Shown here one piece after another: positions 9,087-18,522 of a DNA stretch of 64,000 nt. The position numbers and the translations under genes were made by a program. The DNA comes from Amycolatopsis suaedae (lineage in GTDB: Bacteria > Actinomycetota > Actinomycetes > Mycobacteriales > Pseudonocardiaceae). The DNA is taken from contig NZ_SFCC01000009.1 in the NCBI RefSeq assembly GCF_004214935.1, forward strand, positions 289,803-353,802, in the 5' to 3' direction. How positions within the stretch are numbered: position 1 is the stretch's first letter; the number at the start of each line of letters is the position of its first letter. The notes beneath the pieces are model-generated. The model ran no database searches and was not told the DNA's origin. It saw only the letters and a program-made list of their open reading frames with translations.

Positions 9087-9592
9087 TCACCCGAGTCTGG
9101 ACATTTCGCCCGGCGAGGTGCAAATAATTTCTCGCGCAACCCGGTTCACCCGGATGCCAGCAGAAAGCAGGAGCGCGCTGTAGCCGTCCGGGGACGGAGC
9201 GTCAGCTTCCTGGAAGCGCTTGCAGGACGACGCCCGCGGGCGCGTCCGGACCCTTCCCTTCGGTGAGCTATCCACGTAGGTTCAGCCGGTCAAGTTTGAC
9301 CTTGTCCACTAAATGTCGCGCCCGTTAGTCCGTTTGGGCCTTAACTTTTGTCGGACCGCTGCATAAGTTGGACGCATTTCGTCGGAAGCGCGAGCCCGCG
9401 GAGCCGCCAGCGGGACGCCCGGGTTGAAGGCGAGGCAGTGTGACAACGGTGTCACCCCACAGGCGACATAGCCGGGGGCGTTCGACGCGCCCCGCCGTTG
9501 TCTCGCTCCCTGCTGGTCCCGACCTCCCGCCGGTCAGGCGATAAGAGCGGCCAGTCCGTCCCCTCCCGGTCCCCTCGAAACGGAGCTCCACA
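9087..9592 (+). promoter_or_regulatory. Gene-free 506-bp region upstream of the laccase operon
   Basis: No convincing gene is present. A candidate promoter is TTAACT (9341-9346), 17 bp, then TAAGTT (9364-9369), reading toward the laccase. Two short inverted repeats could be operators: GGTCAA/TTGACC (9288-9293 and 9296-9301) and GTGACA/TGTCAC (9440-9445 and 9450-9455). A TAAGAG/GGAGCTCC leader precedes the ATG at 9593. All are visual matches only. Confidence 0.3.
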
Positions 9593-10777
9593 ATGGACAA
9601 ACGCGCTCCGGCCCGCTCCGGGCTGTCGCGTCGATCGATGCTGGCCGGCGCTGCCGCGGGCGTGATCGTCCCGGCGGTGGCCGCCGCGGCGTCGTCGGCC
9701 CCGGCGAGTGCCGCCCCCGGCATCACCCGGCAGATCACCATGTACGCCGAGAAGATCCCCGGCACCGATCTCTACGGTTACGGCCTGGAGCCGGGAAAGC
9801 CCACCATTCCCGGCCCGCTGCTGGAGATGTACGAGGGCGACACGCTCGAGATCGAGCTGGTCAACAACACCGACCAGCGCCTGTCGATTCACCCGCACGG
9901 CGTCAACTACGACACCGCCTCCGACGGCGCGCCGTTCAACAACTCCTTCAACAACCCGGGGGAAACCCGCACCTACATCTGGCGCAGCCGTACCCAGTAC
10001 CAGGCGAGCAACGGGTTCTGGATGCCGGGCAGCGCGGGCTACTGGCACTACCACGACCACGCCCTCGGCGGCGACCACGGCACGGCCGGCCTCCTCGGTG
10101 GCCTCTACGGCGGTCTGATCGTGCGCAAGCGCGGCGACCTGCTGCCCAGCAAGCAGTACACCGTCGTGTTCCTCGACATGATGGTCAACCACAAGATCGC
10201 GCCGGAGACCCCGATCTTCGAGGCCAACCTGGGCGAACGCGTCGAGTGGATCTGCATCGGCCACGGCAACCTGCCGCACACCTTCCACCTGCACGCCCAT
10301 CGGTGGGCCGACACCCGCACCGGCATGCTGAACGGTGACAACGACCGCTCACACGTGATCGACAACAAGAACCTCGACCCCGGCGCGTCGTTCGGGTTCC
10401 AGGTCATCGCGGGTGAGGGCGTCGGCCCGGGGGCGTGGATGTACCACTGCCACGTCCAGCTGCACTCCGACCAGGGCATGGCTGGGGTCTTCCTGGTGCG
10501 CAACGCCGACGGCAGCATGCCACCCGGCGCGCAGGAGGCCATCGACCGGTTCAAGGGGCACGGTCACGGCGGGCACTCGGCGCATTCCGGCGCCGTCGCC
10601 GCCGATCCCAACGGCCGCCCGCTGCCCCCGTCGATCCCGCCGGGTGGGGCGCAGAAGCACCCGAACGCGGGCGGCGGACCGCTCGACACCACCGGCGGCG
10701 CGGCGGCGAAGCAGGCCCCGCCGCCACCTCCGGCGCCGCCCGCACCGCACGACCACGGCGGCCACGCCGGCCACTGA
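9593..10777 (+). CDS. Two-domain laccase (small laccase-type multicopper oxidase), Tat-exported
   Basis: The 394-residue protein has a Tat-like signal (SRRSMLAGAAAG followed by an Ala-rich stretch to about residue 41). The copper ligands are complete: HPH at 100-102, HYH at 152-154, PHTFHLH at 228-234 and HCHVQLHSDQGM at 285-296. This matches the ligand spacing known for Streptomyces small laccase (SLAC), a trimeric secreted enzyme that oxidises phenols and reduces O2 to water. Unlike the usual protein it carries a C-terminal tail of about 70 residues rich in Gly, His and Pro (GHGHGGHSAHSG and HDHGGHAGH), perhaps a copper reservoir. It is the first gene of a three-gene secreted operon. Confidence 0.93.
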   Translation: MDKRAPARSGLSRRSMLAGAAAGVIVPAVAAAASSAPASAAPGITRQITMYAEKIPGTDLYGYGLEPGKPTIPGPLLEMYEGDTLEIELVNNTDQRLSIHPHGVNYDTASDGAPFNNSFNNPGETRTYIWRSRTQYQASNGFWMPGSAGYWHYHDHALGGDHGTAGLLGGLYGGLIVRKRGDLLPSKQYTVVFLDMMVNHKIAPETPIFEANLGERVEWICIGHGNLPHTFHLHAHRWADTRTGMLNGDNDRSHVIDNKNLDPGASFGFQVIAGEGVGPGAWMYHCHVQLHSDQGMAGVFLVRNADGSMPPGAQEAIDRFKGHGHGGHSAHSGAVAADPNGRPLPPSIPPGGAQKHPNAGGGPLDTTGGAAAKQAPPPPPAPPAPHDHGGHAGH

Positions 10778-10825
10778 TCCGACAGCACTTTCACCGCGAC
10801 CCAACCACCAACGAAGGAGCGAGGG

Positions 10826-13800
10826 ATGGGGCGAAGAGTTTCGACAGGCTGGTTCAGGCGGCGACGAGCCGCGACAACGCTGGCTGTCGGGGCGGTGGTC
10901 GCGCTCGGCCTGCCGCTGGCGACGACCATGCCCGCGCAGGCCGCGCCGGCTCCGCTGGCACAGCAGGCGCAGACCGCAGCGACCGGCGTGTCCGTGCTCG
11001 TGTTCCACGGTCCCGCCGCGGACCAGAAGGACCCGGTACTCCGGGCATCCGACGCCATCGCACGGCTCGGTCAGGACAACGGCATCGCCGTGACGTCCTC
11101 ATCCGATCCGGGCGTGTTCACCGCGGCCAACCTGGCCAAGTACCGCGGCATCGTGTTCCTCTCCGCGCAGGGCGTCGAGTTCACACGTGAGCAGGAAACC
11201 GCGCTGCAGAACTACATCAAGGCCGGCAACGGTTTCCTCGGCGTGTCCGACGCCGCCCGCGCGCAGGACGGCTCGGACTGGTTCACCGGGTTGATCGGCG
11301 CTCGCCCGACGGGCTCCCGGCCCACTCCGGAGGCCGTCGCCTCGGCAACCGCGAGCGGCGAGAATCCGCCGAACGAGACCAAGGAAAAGCTGTTCGACGG
11401 CAACTCGAACACCAAGTGGCTCACGTTCGCCAACACGGGGTGGGTCGCCTACAAGCTCGCCACGCCGACCGCGATCTCCAGCTACTCGCTGACCTCGGCC
11501 AACGACTTCGAAGGCCGCGACCCGAAGAACTGGACGCTGGAAGGTTCGGCCGACGGCACCAACTGGACCGTCCTGGACACCAGGACCAACGAGGTGTTCC
11601 CGGAGCGGTACCAGACCAGGAAGTTCGATATCGCGAACACCACGGCGTACCCGCACTACCGGCTCAACATCACCGCCAACGGCGGTCAGTCGGCCACCCA
11701 GCTGGCGGATCTGGAGCTGTACAAGAACAACTCGCAGACTCCGCCCCCGCCGGAGCCCGCTCCGCAGAAGGCCACGCTGGACGTTCTCGACCGGCAGCAC
11801 CCTGCGAACAAGGGCCTGCCGCTGAACTGGGAACGCACCGACCGGTTCCTCAACTGGGACGTCAACCCGGTCGGCAACGTCCACACGGTGCTGCAGGTAC
11901 AGGAGAAGACCTACAACCCGGGCCCGGGCGCGAACGGCCCGTTCCACCCGGTCTCGTGGTGCCGTGACTACGACGGCGGCCGGTCCTTCTACACCACCAT
12001 GGGCCGCACCGAGGGCAGCTACGGCGAGGACCAGTTCCGCAGCCACCTGCTCGGTGCGCTGCAGTGGACGACCGGCATGGTGCGGGCCGACTGCAAGGCC
12101 ACCATCGCCTCCAACTACAAGGTCGAACGCCTGACCACGACCAACGCCGAAGGACAGCTGGACCAGATCGGCGAGCCGCACGGCCTGACGATCGCCCCCA
12201 ACGGCCGGGTCTTCTACATCGGCAAGGCCGCCTGCCCGACCGGCCCCGTCCCCGAGTGGGAGGACCCGAACGTCGGCCTCGGCTGCGGCACCATCCACCA
12301 GTGGGACCCGGCGACCAAGAAGGTCAAGCTGCTCACCGCGCTGAAGGTGATGGGCAACCGCGGCAGCGGTGACGAGCTGGTCAAGAACGAGGAGGGCCTG
12401 GTCGGCCTCACCCTCGACCCGAAGTTCGCCGAGAACGGCTGGATGTACGCCTACTGGATGCCGCACGAGTCCATCGACAGGGACAAGCGGATCGGCAAGC
12501 GCACCGTCTCGCGGTTCACCTACGATGCCGCCAAGCAGACGATCGACCAGGCGACCCGCAAGGATCTGCTGTCCTGGGACGTGCAGATCCACAGCTGCTG
12601 CCACGCCGGTGGCGGGATGGCGTTCGACAAGGACGGCAACCTCTACATCGGTTCCGGCGACAGCAACTCGTCGCAGGGTTCCAACGGCTACTCCGGCAAC
12701 AACTGGCGTGCCGACTACAAGGGACTGTCCTTCCAGGACGCTCGCCGCACCTCCGGTAACACCAACGACCTCAACGGCAAGATCCTCCGGATCCGCCCGC
12801 AGGCCGACGGCACCTACACCATTCCGGACGGCAACCTGTTCCCCGAGGCCAGTGACCCCGGTGACAAGACCCGGCCGGAGATCTACGTGATGGGCGTGCG
12901 TAACATTTCGCGCCTGCAGGTGGATCCGGTGCACAACTGGGTGACCGCGGGCTGGGTCGGCCCGGACGCCAACGACCCGAGTCCCGAACTCGGGCCGGCG
13001 AAGTACGAGACGGCCACGATCATCACCGAGGCCGGCAACCACGGGTGGCCGTACTGCATGGGCAACCGGCAGCCCTACCGGGACCGCAGCAACACCGACC
13101 CGGCCGTGCTGACCGGCTGGTACGACTGCAACAACCCGCTGAACACCTCGCCGCGCAACACCGGCCTGGTGAACCTGCCGCCGATCAAGGACAACATGAT
13201 CTGGTACGCGCCGGACGGCGGTGGCCCGGTGTTCCCGGCCCGCCCGAACAGCACCGTGCCGACGTACAACAAGGCCGACGCCACCTACACCCAGCCGTAC
13301 CTCACCGGCGGCGGTCAGGCCGTGATGTCCGGGCCGACGTACCACCGCAGCCAGGTGAACACCAACAGCGGAGTCGCGTGGCCGGCGTACTGGGACAACA
13401 AGTGGTTCATCGGTGACCAGAGCAACGACCGCAACCGGGTCGCGGTGACCGTGGACCCGGCCGGTGTCCCGCAGGCGAAGCCACCGGCGTTCGCCGAGAC
13501 GCTGCGGCACATCATCCCGCGCGGCACCGCGCCCAACCAGCTGGACAGCTGGATGGACGCCAAGTTCGGGCCGGACGGTGCGCTGTACATGCTCGACTAC
13601 GCCGACGGCTTCTTCAGCCTGCACCCGAACCAGAAGCTGATCCGCATCACCTACACCGGCGGTGAGGCCACCCCCGCGGTGACCGCGACGTCGACGCAGG
13701 TGCAGAACAAGCCGCTGACCGTGGCGTTCAACGGGTCGAAGGCGGGTGGCGTGTCGTACAAGTGGGAGTTCGGCGACGGCACCATGTCCGCCGAGGCCAA

Positions 13801-14809
13801 CCCGCGGCACACCTACACCCGCACCGGTCCGTTCACCGCCAAGCTGACGGTGACCTACGCCGACGGGACGACGGCGACCGCGCGGACGACGGCCAACGTC
13901 GGCTGCCTGGTACCCGACTCCGGCAAGACGGTGACGATCGCCGACACCGACACCACGATCGCCAACCGCAACGCGGGCGGCGGGTGCACGGTGGATGACA
14001 TGATCGACGACGAGAGCACGTGGTCCACCCACGCTGCTTTCGTCAACCACGTGAAGCTGGCGACGAAGAACCTCAAGCAGCTCGGCATCATCAACAACGC
14101 CGAGCAGGGCCGGATCAACGCCGACGCGGAGGCGTCGCCGGTGGGACGGCCGGGTCACTTCGGTTACGACGCCATCTTCGACGGTACGTCGCTGGCGGGC
14201 TGGGAACAGGCACCTTCGGGGCAGTTCACCATTCAGCCGGACGGGTCGCTACGGCCCAGCGGTGGCCTGGGCATGCTGTGGTTCGCCGGGAAGCAGTACG
14301 GCAACTTCTCGCTCAAGCTGCAGTTCAAGGACATCGCACCGAACGAGCATCGCGCCAACAGCGGCGTGTTCGTCCGGTTCCCCGATCCGCGAACGCCGCT
14401 GGACCAGCGTCCGCCGGGTAGCTGCGGCACGACGGGGTCGGCGAGGACGTCGCAGGCCTGGGTGGCGATCTACTGTGGACACGAGGTCCAGCTCTACGAC
14501 GGCGCGACCGGTGAGCCGCAGAAGACCGGGTCGATCTACAACTTCGACCCGGTGTCGCTCGACCAGGCCGGAGCGCTGCCCAAGGGAACCTGGAACGAGT
14601 ACGAGATCCGGGTCGTCGGACAGAAGTACACGATCATCCGCAACGGTGTCGTGATCAACGAGTTCGACAACGTCCCGGGCAAGCAGTCGTCGCGGCAGGG
14701 TGATCCGCCCACCGACCTGCGGCAGTTCGTCAGCGGGTTCATCGGATTGCAGAACCACGGTGACAACGACCTGATGGAGTTCCGCAACATCCGGGTGCGG
14801 CAGCTGTAA
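10826..14809 (+). CDS. Secreted multidomain protein: ThuA, F5/8C, sugar dehydrogenase, PKD, DUF1080
   Basis: The 1327-residue protein has an N-terminal signal with an RRRR segment and cleavage near AQAAPA. Domains in order: first half of a ThuA-like (glutamine-amidotransferase-fold) domain, about 50-155; a discoidin/F5-8C-type carbohydrate-binding domain, about 165-301; the rest of ThuA, about 312-428; a PQQ-type glucose/sorbosone dehydrogenase beta-propeller, about 431-943; a PKD domain, about 948-1021; a module shared with the next gene, about 1025-1110; and a DUF1080 (3-keto-disaccharide hydrolase) beta-sandwich, 1112-1327. This suggests an extracellular enzyme binding and oxidising glycans. 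The substrate is unknown. The gene follows the laccase by 48 bp. Confidence 0.88.
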   Translation: MGRRVSTGWFRRRRAATTLAVGAVVALGLPLATTMPAQAAPAPLAQQAQTAATGVSVLVFHGPAADQKDPVLRASDAIARLGQDNGIAVTSSSDPGVFTAANLAKYRGIVFLSAQGVEFTREQETALQNYIKAGNGFLGVSDAARAQDGSDWFTGLIGARPTGSRPTPEAVASATASGENPPNETKEKLFDGNSNTKWLTFANTGWVAYKLATPTAISSYSLTSANDFEGRDPKNWTLEGSADGTNWTVLDTRTNEVFPERYQTRKFDIANTTAYPHYRLNITANGGQSATQLADLELYKNNSQTPPPPEPAPQKATLDVLDRQHPANKGLPLNWERTDRFLNWDVNPVGNVHTVLQVQEKTYNPGPGANGPFHPVSWCRDYDGGRSFYTTMGRTEGSYGEDQFRSHLLGALQWTTGMVRADCKATIASNYKVERLTTTNAEGQLDQIGEPHGLTIAPNGRVFYIGKAACPTGPVPEWEDPNVGLGCGTIHQWDPATKKVKLLTALKVMGNRGSGDELVKNEEGLVGLTLDPKFAENGWMYAYWMPHESIDRDKRIGKRTVSRFTYDAAKQTIDQATRKDLLSWDVQIHSCCHAGGGMAFDKDGNLYIGSGDSNSSQGSNGYSGNNWRADYKGLSFQDARRTSGNTNDLNGKILRIRPQADGTYTIPDGNLFPEASDPGDKTRPEIYVMGVRNISRLQVDPVHNWVTAGWVGPDANDPSPELGPAKYETATIITEAGNHGWPYCMGNRQPYRDRSNTDPAVLTGWYDCNNPLNTSPRNTGLVNLPPIKDNMIWYAPDGGGPVFPARPNSTVPTYNKADATYTQPYLTGGGQAVMSGPTYHRSQVNTNSGVAWPAYWDNKWFIGDQSNDRNRVAVTVDPAGVPQAKPPAFAETLRHIIPRGTAPNQLDSWMDAKFGPDGALYMLDYADGFFSLHPNQKLIRITYTGGEATPAVTATSTQVQNKPLTVAFNGSKAGGVSYKWEFGDGTMSAEANPRHTYTRTGPFTAKLTVTYADGTTATARTTANVGCLVPDSGKTVTIADTDTTIANRNAGGGCTVDDMIDDESTWSTHAAFVNHVKLATKNLKQLGIINNAEQGRINADAEASPVGRPGHFGYDAIFDGTSLAGWEQAPSGQFTIQPDGSLRPSGGLGMLWFAGKQYGNFSLKLQFKDIAPNEHRANSGVFVRFPDPRTPLDQRPPGSCGTTGSARTSQAWVAIYCGHEVQLYDGATGEPQKTGSIYNFDPVSLDQAGALPKGTWNEYEIRVVGQKYTIIRNGVVINEFDNVPGKQSSRQGDPPTDLRQFVSGFIGLQNHGDNDLMEFRNIRVRQL

Positions 14810-14875
14810 CCAGAGCGGCCGGCCGGCGTGCCACGGCGCGCCGGCCGGCTCTCTCGCCAGGAAGGTTTTCCCGTA

Positions 14876-16723
14876 ATGTCCCGACGTTTGCTCGCCGCGC
14901 TGGCCGCGGCGCTCACCATGCTGGGGCTGGTCGCGATACCGGCCTCGGCCACGCCGGCGGCGTCGCCCCGGCCCTCGGTCCAGCAGGAGCCCGTGCTGGA
15001 GTGGACCGCGGACGACAGCCTCGTCAGGTACAAGAGCGCACCGACGAGTACCGCCGCAGGCACCTACACGATCTCGTTCAAGAACAGCCTGGCCACCGGA
15101 AACACCACGGACATGGTGCACACCCTGACGTTCGACACGTCGACGCCCGGGTACAACCACGATGTCCGGCTCAACATCCAGGCGTCGCCGAGCGACTCGA
15201 AGAAGGGCGAGTGGACGGTCCCCGGCATCAAGCTGACGCCGGGCAAGTACAAGTACTTCTGCGCCATCCCCGGCCACAGCCAGATGACCGGTGAACTGGT
15301 CGTCACCGAGGGAAGCGATCCGGACACCACCCCGCCGACCGTCTCGACCGAGATCACCGGCAACAAGGACCCGCAGGGCCGCTTCATCGGCTCGGCGACG
15401 GTCAAGGTCAACGCCACCGACACCCAGTCCGGTGTGGGCAAGGTCGAGTACAAACTGGACGACGGTGCCTGGACCGCGTACACCGAACCGGTCGTGGTCT
15501 CGGCCGTCGGCGCGCACAAGGTGCTCTACCGGGCCACCGACAAGGCCAACAACGTCTCACCTGAGGGCACGTCGGAGTTCACCGTGGTCGAGGACACCGG
15601 TGGGGACAAGACACCGCCGACGGTCACGTCGGAGGTCACCGGAAACAAGGACCCGCAGGGCAACTACCTCGACGTCGCCAAGGTCACCGTGACCGCCACC
15701 GACACCGAGTCCGGTGTGGACAAGGTCGAGTACAAGCTGGACGACGGCGCGTGGACCCCCTACAGCACGCCCGTCGAGGTGACCACCGCGGGCATGCACA
15801 TGCTGCACTACCGGGCCACCGACAAGGCAGGCAACACCTCACCGGAGGGCATGGCCCACTTCACGGTCGTCAGGTCCGACACGACTCCGCCGACGGTGTC
15901 GGCGTCGGTCGGCGGCGTGCAGGATCCGGACGGCAACTACAAGGGCAGGGCCACGGTGACCGTGGCGGCCACCGACGAGGGCTCCGGGATCGCCAAGACG
16001 GAGTACGCGCTCGACGGCGGCGCATGGACGGCGTACACGACCCCGGTCGCCGTGACCGCGGTCGGTGCGCACACCATGAAGTTCCGCGCGACCGACAAGG
16101 CGGGCAACGCCTCCCAGGAGGGGTCGGTGTCGTTCACCGTCGTCGAGGCCGACGACACGACGCCGCCGAGCGTGCTCACGCTGATCACCGGTCCGCAGGA
16201 CGCCAACTGGGCCTACGTCGGCAAGGCGACGATCACCGTGTCGGCCACCGACGACAAGTCCGGTGTGGACAAGGTCGAGTACAAGCTGGACAGCGGGGCG
16301 TGGACCGCCTACTCGGCGCCGGTCGAGGTGACGGCGGTGGGCAAGCACGCCATCGCCTACCGGGCGAGTGACAAGGCCGGCAACGTGTCGCAGGAACTGA
16401 CCGGGTCGTTCACCGTGGTGGCGGACGGACCGCCACCGGCACCGGACGTCTGCCCCGACTCCGACACCCGGCTGACGGTGGTCATCGGCACGGTCGACAG
16501 TCAGGTGCCCAACATCGACATCGGTAACGGCTGCACGATCAACGACGTCATCGACGAGGACGGCCAGTACGCGTCGCACAACCAGTTCGTGCGGCACGTC
16601 AAGGCGGTCACCAGGGAGCTGGTGCGCGACGGTGTGATCCCGTCGGCACACCGCGACCGCATCGTCACCGCGGCGATCGAGTCGAACGTCGGCGTTCCGA
16701 TGTCGACCCGGGCGGCCGTGTAG
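14876..16723 (+). CDS. Secreted cupredoxin protein with four Ig-like repeats
   Basis: The 615-residue protein starts with a signal peptide (about 1-27). A type-1 copper domain follows, with ligands visible as H82 (MVHTL), C129, H134 and M137 in YFCAIPGHSQM. Four tandem repeats of roughly 90 residues each (about 151-520) follow. Each contains D.TPPTV near its start and VEYKLD or similar, YRATDKAGN and a closing FTVV, as in OmpL47-like beta domains. The last about 95 residues repeat the module found in the preceding protein. It may pass electrons between the dehydrogenase and the laccase at the cell surface; that is inference from the operon. The ATG at 14876 follows an AGGAAGG ribosome-binding site. 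Confidence 0.87.
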   Translation: MSRRLLAALAAALTMLGLVAIPASATPAASPRPSVQQEPVLEWTADDSLVRYKSAPTSTAAGTYTISFKNSLATGNTTDMVHTLTFDTSTPGYNHDVRLNIQASPSDSKKGEWTVPGIKLTPGKYKYFCAIPGHSQMTGELVVTEGSDPDTTPPTVSTEITGNKDPQGRFIGSATVKVNATDTQSGVGKVEYKLDDGAWTAYTEPVVVSAVGAHKVLYRATDKANNVSPEGTSEFTVVEDTGGDKTPPTVTSEVTGNKDPQGNYLDVAKVTVTATDTESGVDKVEYKLDDGAWTPYSTPVEVTTAGMHMLHYRATDKAGNTSPEGMAHFTVVRSDTTPPTVSASVGGVQDPDGNYKGRATVTVAATDEGSGIAKTEYALDGGAWTAYTTPVAVTAVGAHTMKFRATDKAGNASQEGSVSFTVVEADDTTPPSVLTLITGPQDANWAYVGKATITVSATDDKSGVDKVEYKLDSGAWTAYSAPVEVTAVGKHAIAYRASDKAGNVSQELTGSFTVVADGPPPAPDVCPDSDTRLTVVIGTVDSQVPNIDIGNGCTINDVIDEDGQYASHNQFVRHVKAVTRELVRDGVIPSAHRDRIVTAAIESNVGVPMSTRAAV

Positions 16724-16734
16724 CGGTCCGCTGT

Positions 16735-16787
16735 CACGTGAAGGCCACCTTCACCACGTCCGACGTGGTGAAGGTGGCCTTCACGTG
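16735..16787. terminator. 53-bp perfect palindrome (GTGAAGGCCACCTTCAC family)
   Basis: A 26-bp arm (16735-16760) is followed by one base and its exact reverse complement (16762-16787). It sits between the convergent cupredoxin gene and HxlR gene and overlaps the HxlR stop codon. Its position suggests a bidirectional terminator. A close relative is at 49821-49879. Confidence 0.7.
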
Positions 16788-17224
16788 TTTCCGACGCTGC
16801 CGACGCGCAACGGGCGCAGCGCGTCGAAGTCGACCGGCTGCCCGCACGACTCGCAGGTGTGCCGCAGGTGCAGCTCGTCGCCGCAGGTGTGTTCCCACGC
16901 CGTCGGCCCCTCGCCGGTGGTGACGTAGCGGTCGCCCCACTCCATCAGGCTGTGCAGGATCGGCCGCAGCGCCCGGCCGGCCTCGGTCAGGACGTAGTCG
17001 TGCCGCGGCGGATTGTCCTGGTAGGGCACGCGGTCCAGGACGCCGGCGTCGACGAGTTTGCGTAGCCGGGCGGCCAGGATGTCCCGGCTGGCGCCGGTGT
17101 TGCGGGCGATGTGGTCGAACCGGCGCACGCCCAGGCTGACCTCGCGCAACGCCAGCAGCGTCCAGCGTTCGCCGATGACCGCCAGCGCGCCCGCGATCGA
17201 GCAGTCGCGTCCTTTCGTGCCCAT
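16781..17224 (-). CDS. HxlR-family winged-helix regulator
   Basis: The 147-residue protein begins MGTKGRDCSIAGALAVIGERWT. That is the HxlR signature, with a Cys just before the first helix and the W-T-L motif. LRKLVDAGVLDRVPY and DYVLTEAGRALRPIL form the wing. It ends with a Cys-x-x-Cys (CESCGQ) that could bind a metal or sense redox state. HxlR proteins bind DNA as dimers and often control a divergent neighbour; here that is the thiolase gene starting 89 bp away. The start is the ATG at 17222-17224. Its stop lies inside the big palindrome. Confidence 0.88.
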   Translation of the reverse strand: MGTKGRDCSIAGALAVIGERWTLLALREVSLGVRRFDHIARNTGASRDILAARLRKLVDAGVLDRVPYQDNPPRHDYVLTEAGRALRPILHSLMEWGDRYVTTGEGPTAWEHTCGDELHLRHTCESCGQPVDFDALRPLRVGSVGNT

Positions 17225-17312
17225 GGGCCGATTCTCGCACACTTCCGCACAGTGGGTTGTGAAATCCAACTGACTCGGCGTATACCTGGAACCACCAGTC
17301 CGAGGAGGAGAC

Positions 17313-18506
17313 ATGACCGACGCGGTGATCGTCGACGCTGTGCGTACGCCCATCGGCAAGGGCAAACCCGGCGGGGCACTGTCCGGAGTGCACCCGGTCG
17401 ATCTGCATGCCCACGCCATCCGGTCGCTCGTCGAACGCACCGGAATCGACCCCGCCCGCGTCGACGACGTGATCAGCGGCGCGGTGGGCCAGATCGGCGA
17501 GCAGAGTTCCAACACCGCGCGGTGGGCGGCACTGGCCGCGGGACTGCCGGAGTCGGTGCCCGCGGTGACCGTCGACCGGCAGTGCGGCAGCAGCCAGCAG
17601 GCGATCCACTTCGCGGCTCAGGGTGTACTCAGCGGGGTATACGACGTGGTGATCGCGTCCGGCGTCGAGTCGATGAGCCGGGTGCCGATCGGCAGCCAGA
17701 CAGCGGGGAAGGACTTCCTCGGCCCCGGCGTGGCCCGCCGTTACCCGGAAGGCCTGGTGCCGCAGGGCATCAGCGCCGAGCTGATCGCCCGCAGGTGGGG
17801 CCTGTCGCGTGAACAGCTCGACACGTTCGCCGCCGAGAGTCACCACCGTGCCGCCGCCGCATGGGCGGACGGGCGGTTCGACGGCGAGGTCAGCCCGCTC
17901 AAGGCACCCGGTCCGGACGGCGTGCCGGTGCCCGTCGGCACCGACGAATCGGTCCGGCCGGGAACGACGGTCGAGGTGCTGGCCGGCCTGCGCCCGGCGT
18001 TTCGCGCCGAGCTATGGGAGCAGCGGTTCGGCGACCTGACGTGGAACATCACCGCGGGCAACAGCAGCCCCGTCAACGACGGTGCCTCGGCGGTGCTCAT
18101 CACCAGTTCCGAGGCCGCCACCGCGCTCGGGTTGCGGCCACGGGCACGGCTGCACACCTTCGCCGTCACCGGCGACGACCCGCTGTACATGCTGACCGGC
18201 ATCATCCCCGCCACCCGCAAGGTGCTCGACCGTGCCGGGCTCGCACTGGCCGACATCGACGCGTTCGAGGTCAACGAGGCGTTCACGAGCGTCGTGCTCG
18301 CCTGGCTCGCCGAGACCGGCGCCGACCCGGCGAAGGTCAACGTCAACGGCGGCGCCACCGCGCTCGGGCACCCGCTCGGCGCCAGCGGCGGCCGGCTGAT
18401 GACGACATTGCTGTCGGTACTCGAACAGACCGGTGGTCGCTACGGGCTGCAGACCATGTGCGAGGCGGGCGGGCTGGCCAACGCCACCATCGTCGAACGG
18501 CTGTAG
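17313..18506 (+). CDS. Acetyl-CoA C-acetyltransferase (thiolase II family)
   Basis: The 397-residue protein has the thiolase active-site Cys91 in VDRQCGSSQQA, the His in ATALGHPLGASGG and the second Cys in TMCEAGG near the C-terminus. All three catalytic residues are therefore present. The enzyme condenses or cleaves acyl-CoA and acetyl-CoA in the cytoplasm, either in beta-oxidation or in making acetoacetyl-CoA; sequence alone does not decide. It is divergent from the HxlR regulator, which is its likely controller. A GAGGAGG ribosome-binding site precedes the ATG. Confidence 0.92.
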   Translation: MTDAVIVDAVRTPIGKGKPGGALSGVHPVDLHAHAIRSLVERTGIDPARVDDVISGAVGQIGEQSSNTARWAALAAGLPESVPAVTVDRQCGSSQQAIHFAAQGVLSGVYDVVIASGVESMSRVPIGSQTAGKDFLGPGVARRYPEGLVPQGISAELIARRWGLSREQLDTFAAESHHRAAAAWADGRFDGEVSPLKAPGPDGVPVPVGTDESVRPGTTVEVLAGLRPAFRAELWEQRFGDLTWNITAGNSSPVNDGASAVLITSSEAATALGLRPRARLHTFAVTGDDPLYMLTGIIPATRKVLDRAGLALADIDAFEVNEAFTSVVLAWLAETGADPAKVNVNGGATALGHPLGASGGRLMTTLLSVLEQTGGRYGLQTMCEAGGLANATIVERL

Positions 18507-18522
18507 CCGTAGGGTCGCGGTC

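Noticed and set aside
11099..14158. Very long open frame opposite the ThuA/sugar-dehydrogenase gene
   Set aside because: Its composition (Val/Arg/Gly-rich, no domains) is the usual antisense shadow of a high-GC gene.
15329..16425. Regular repeats suggesting a CRISPR-like or microsatellite array
   Set aside because: They are four protein-domain repeats of about 270 bp in an open frame, not spaced short direct repeats.
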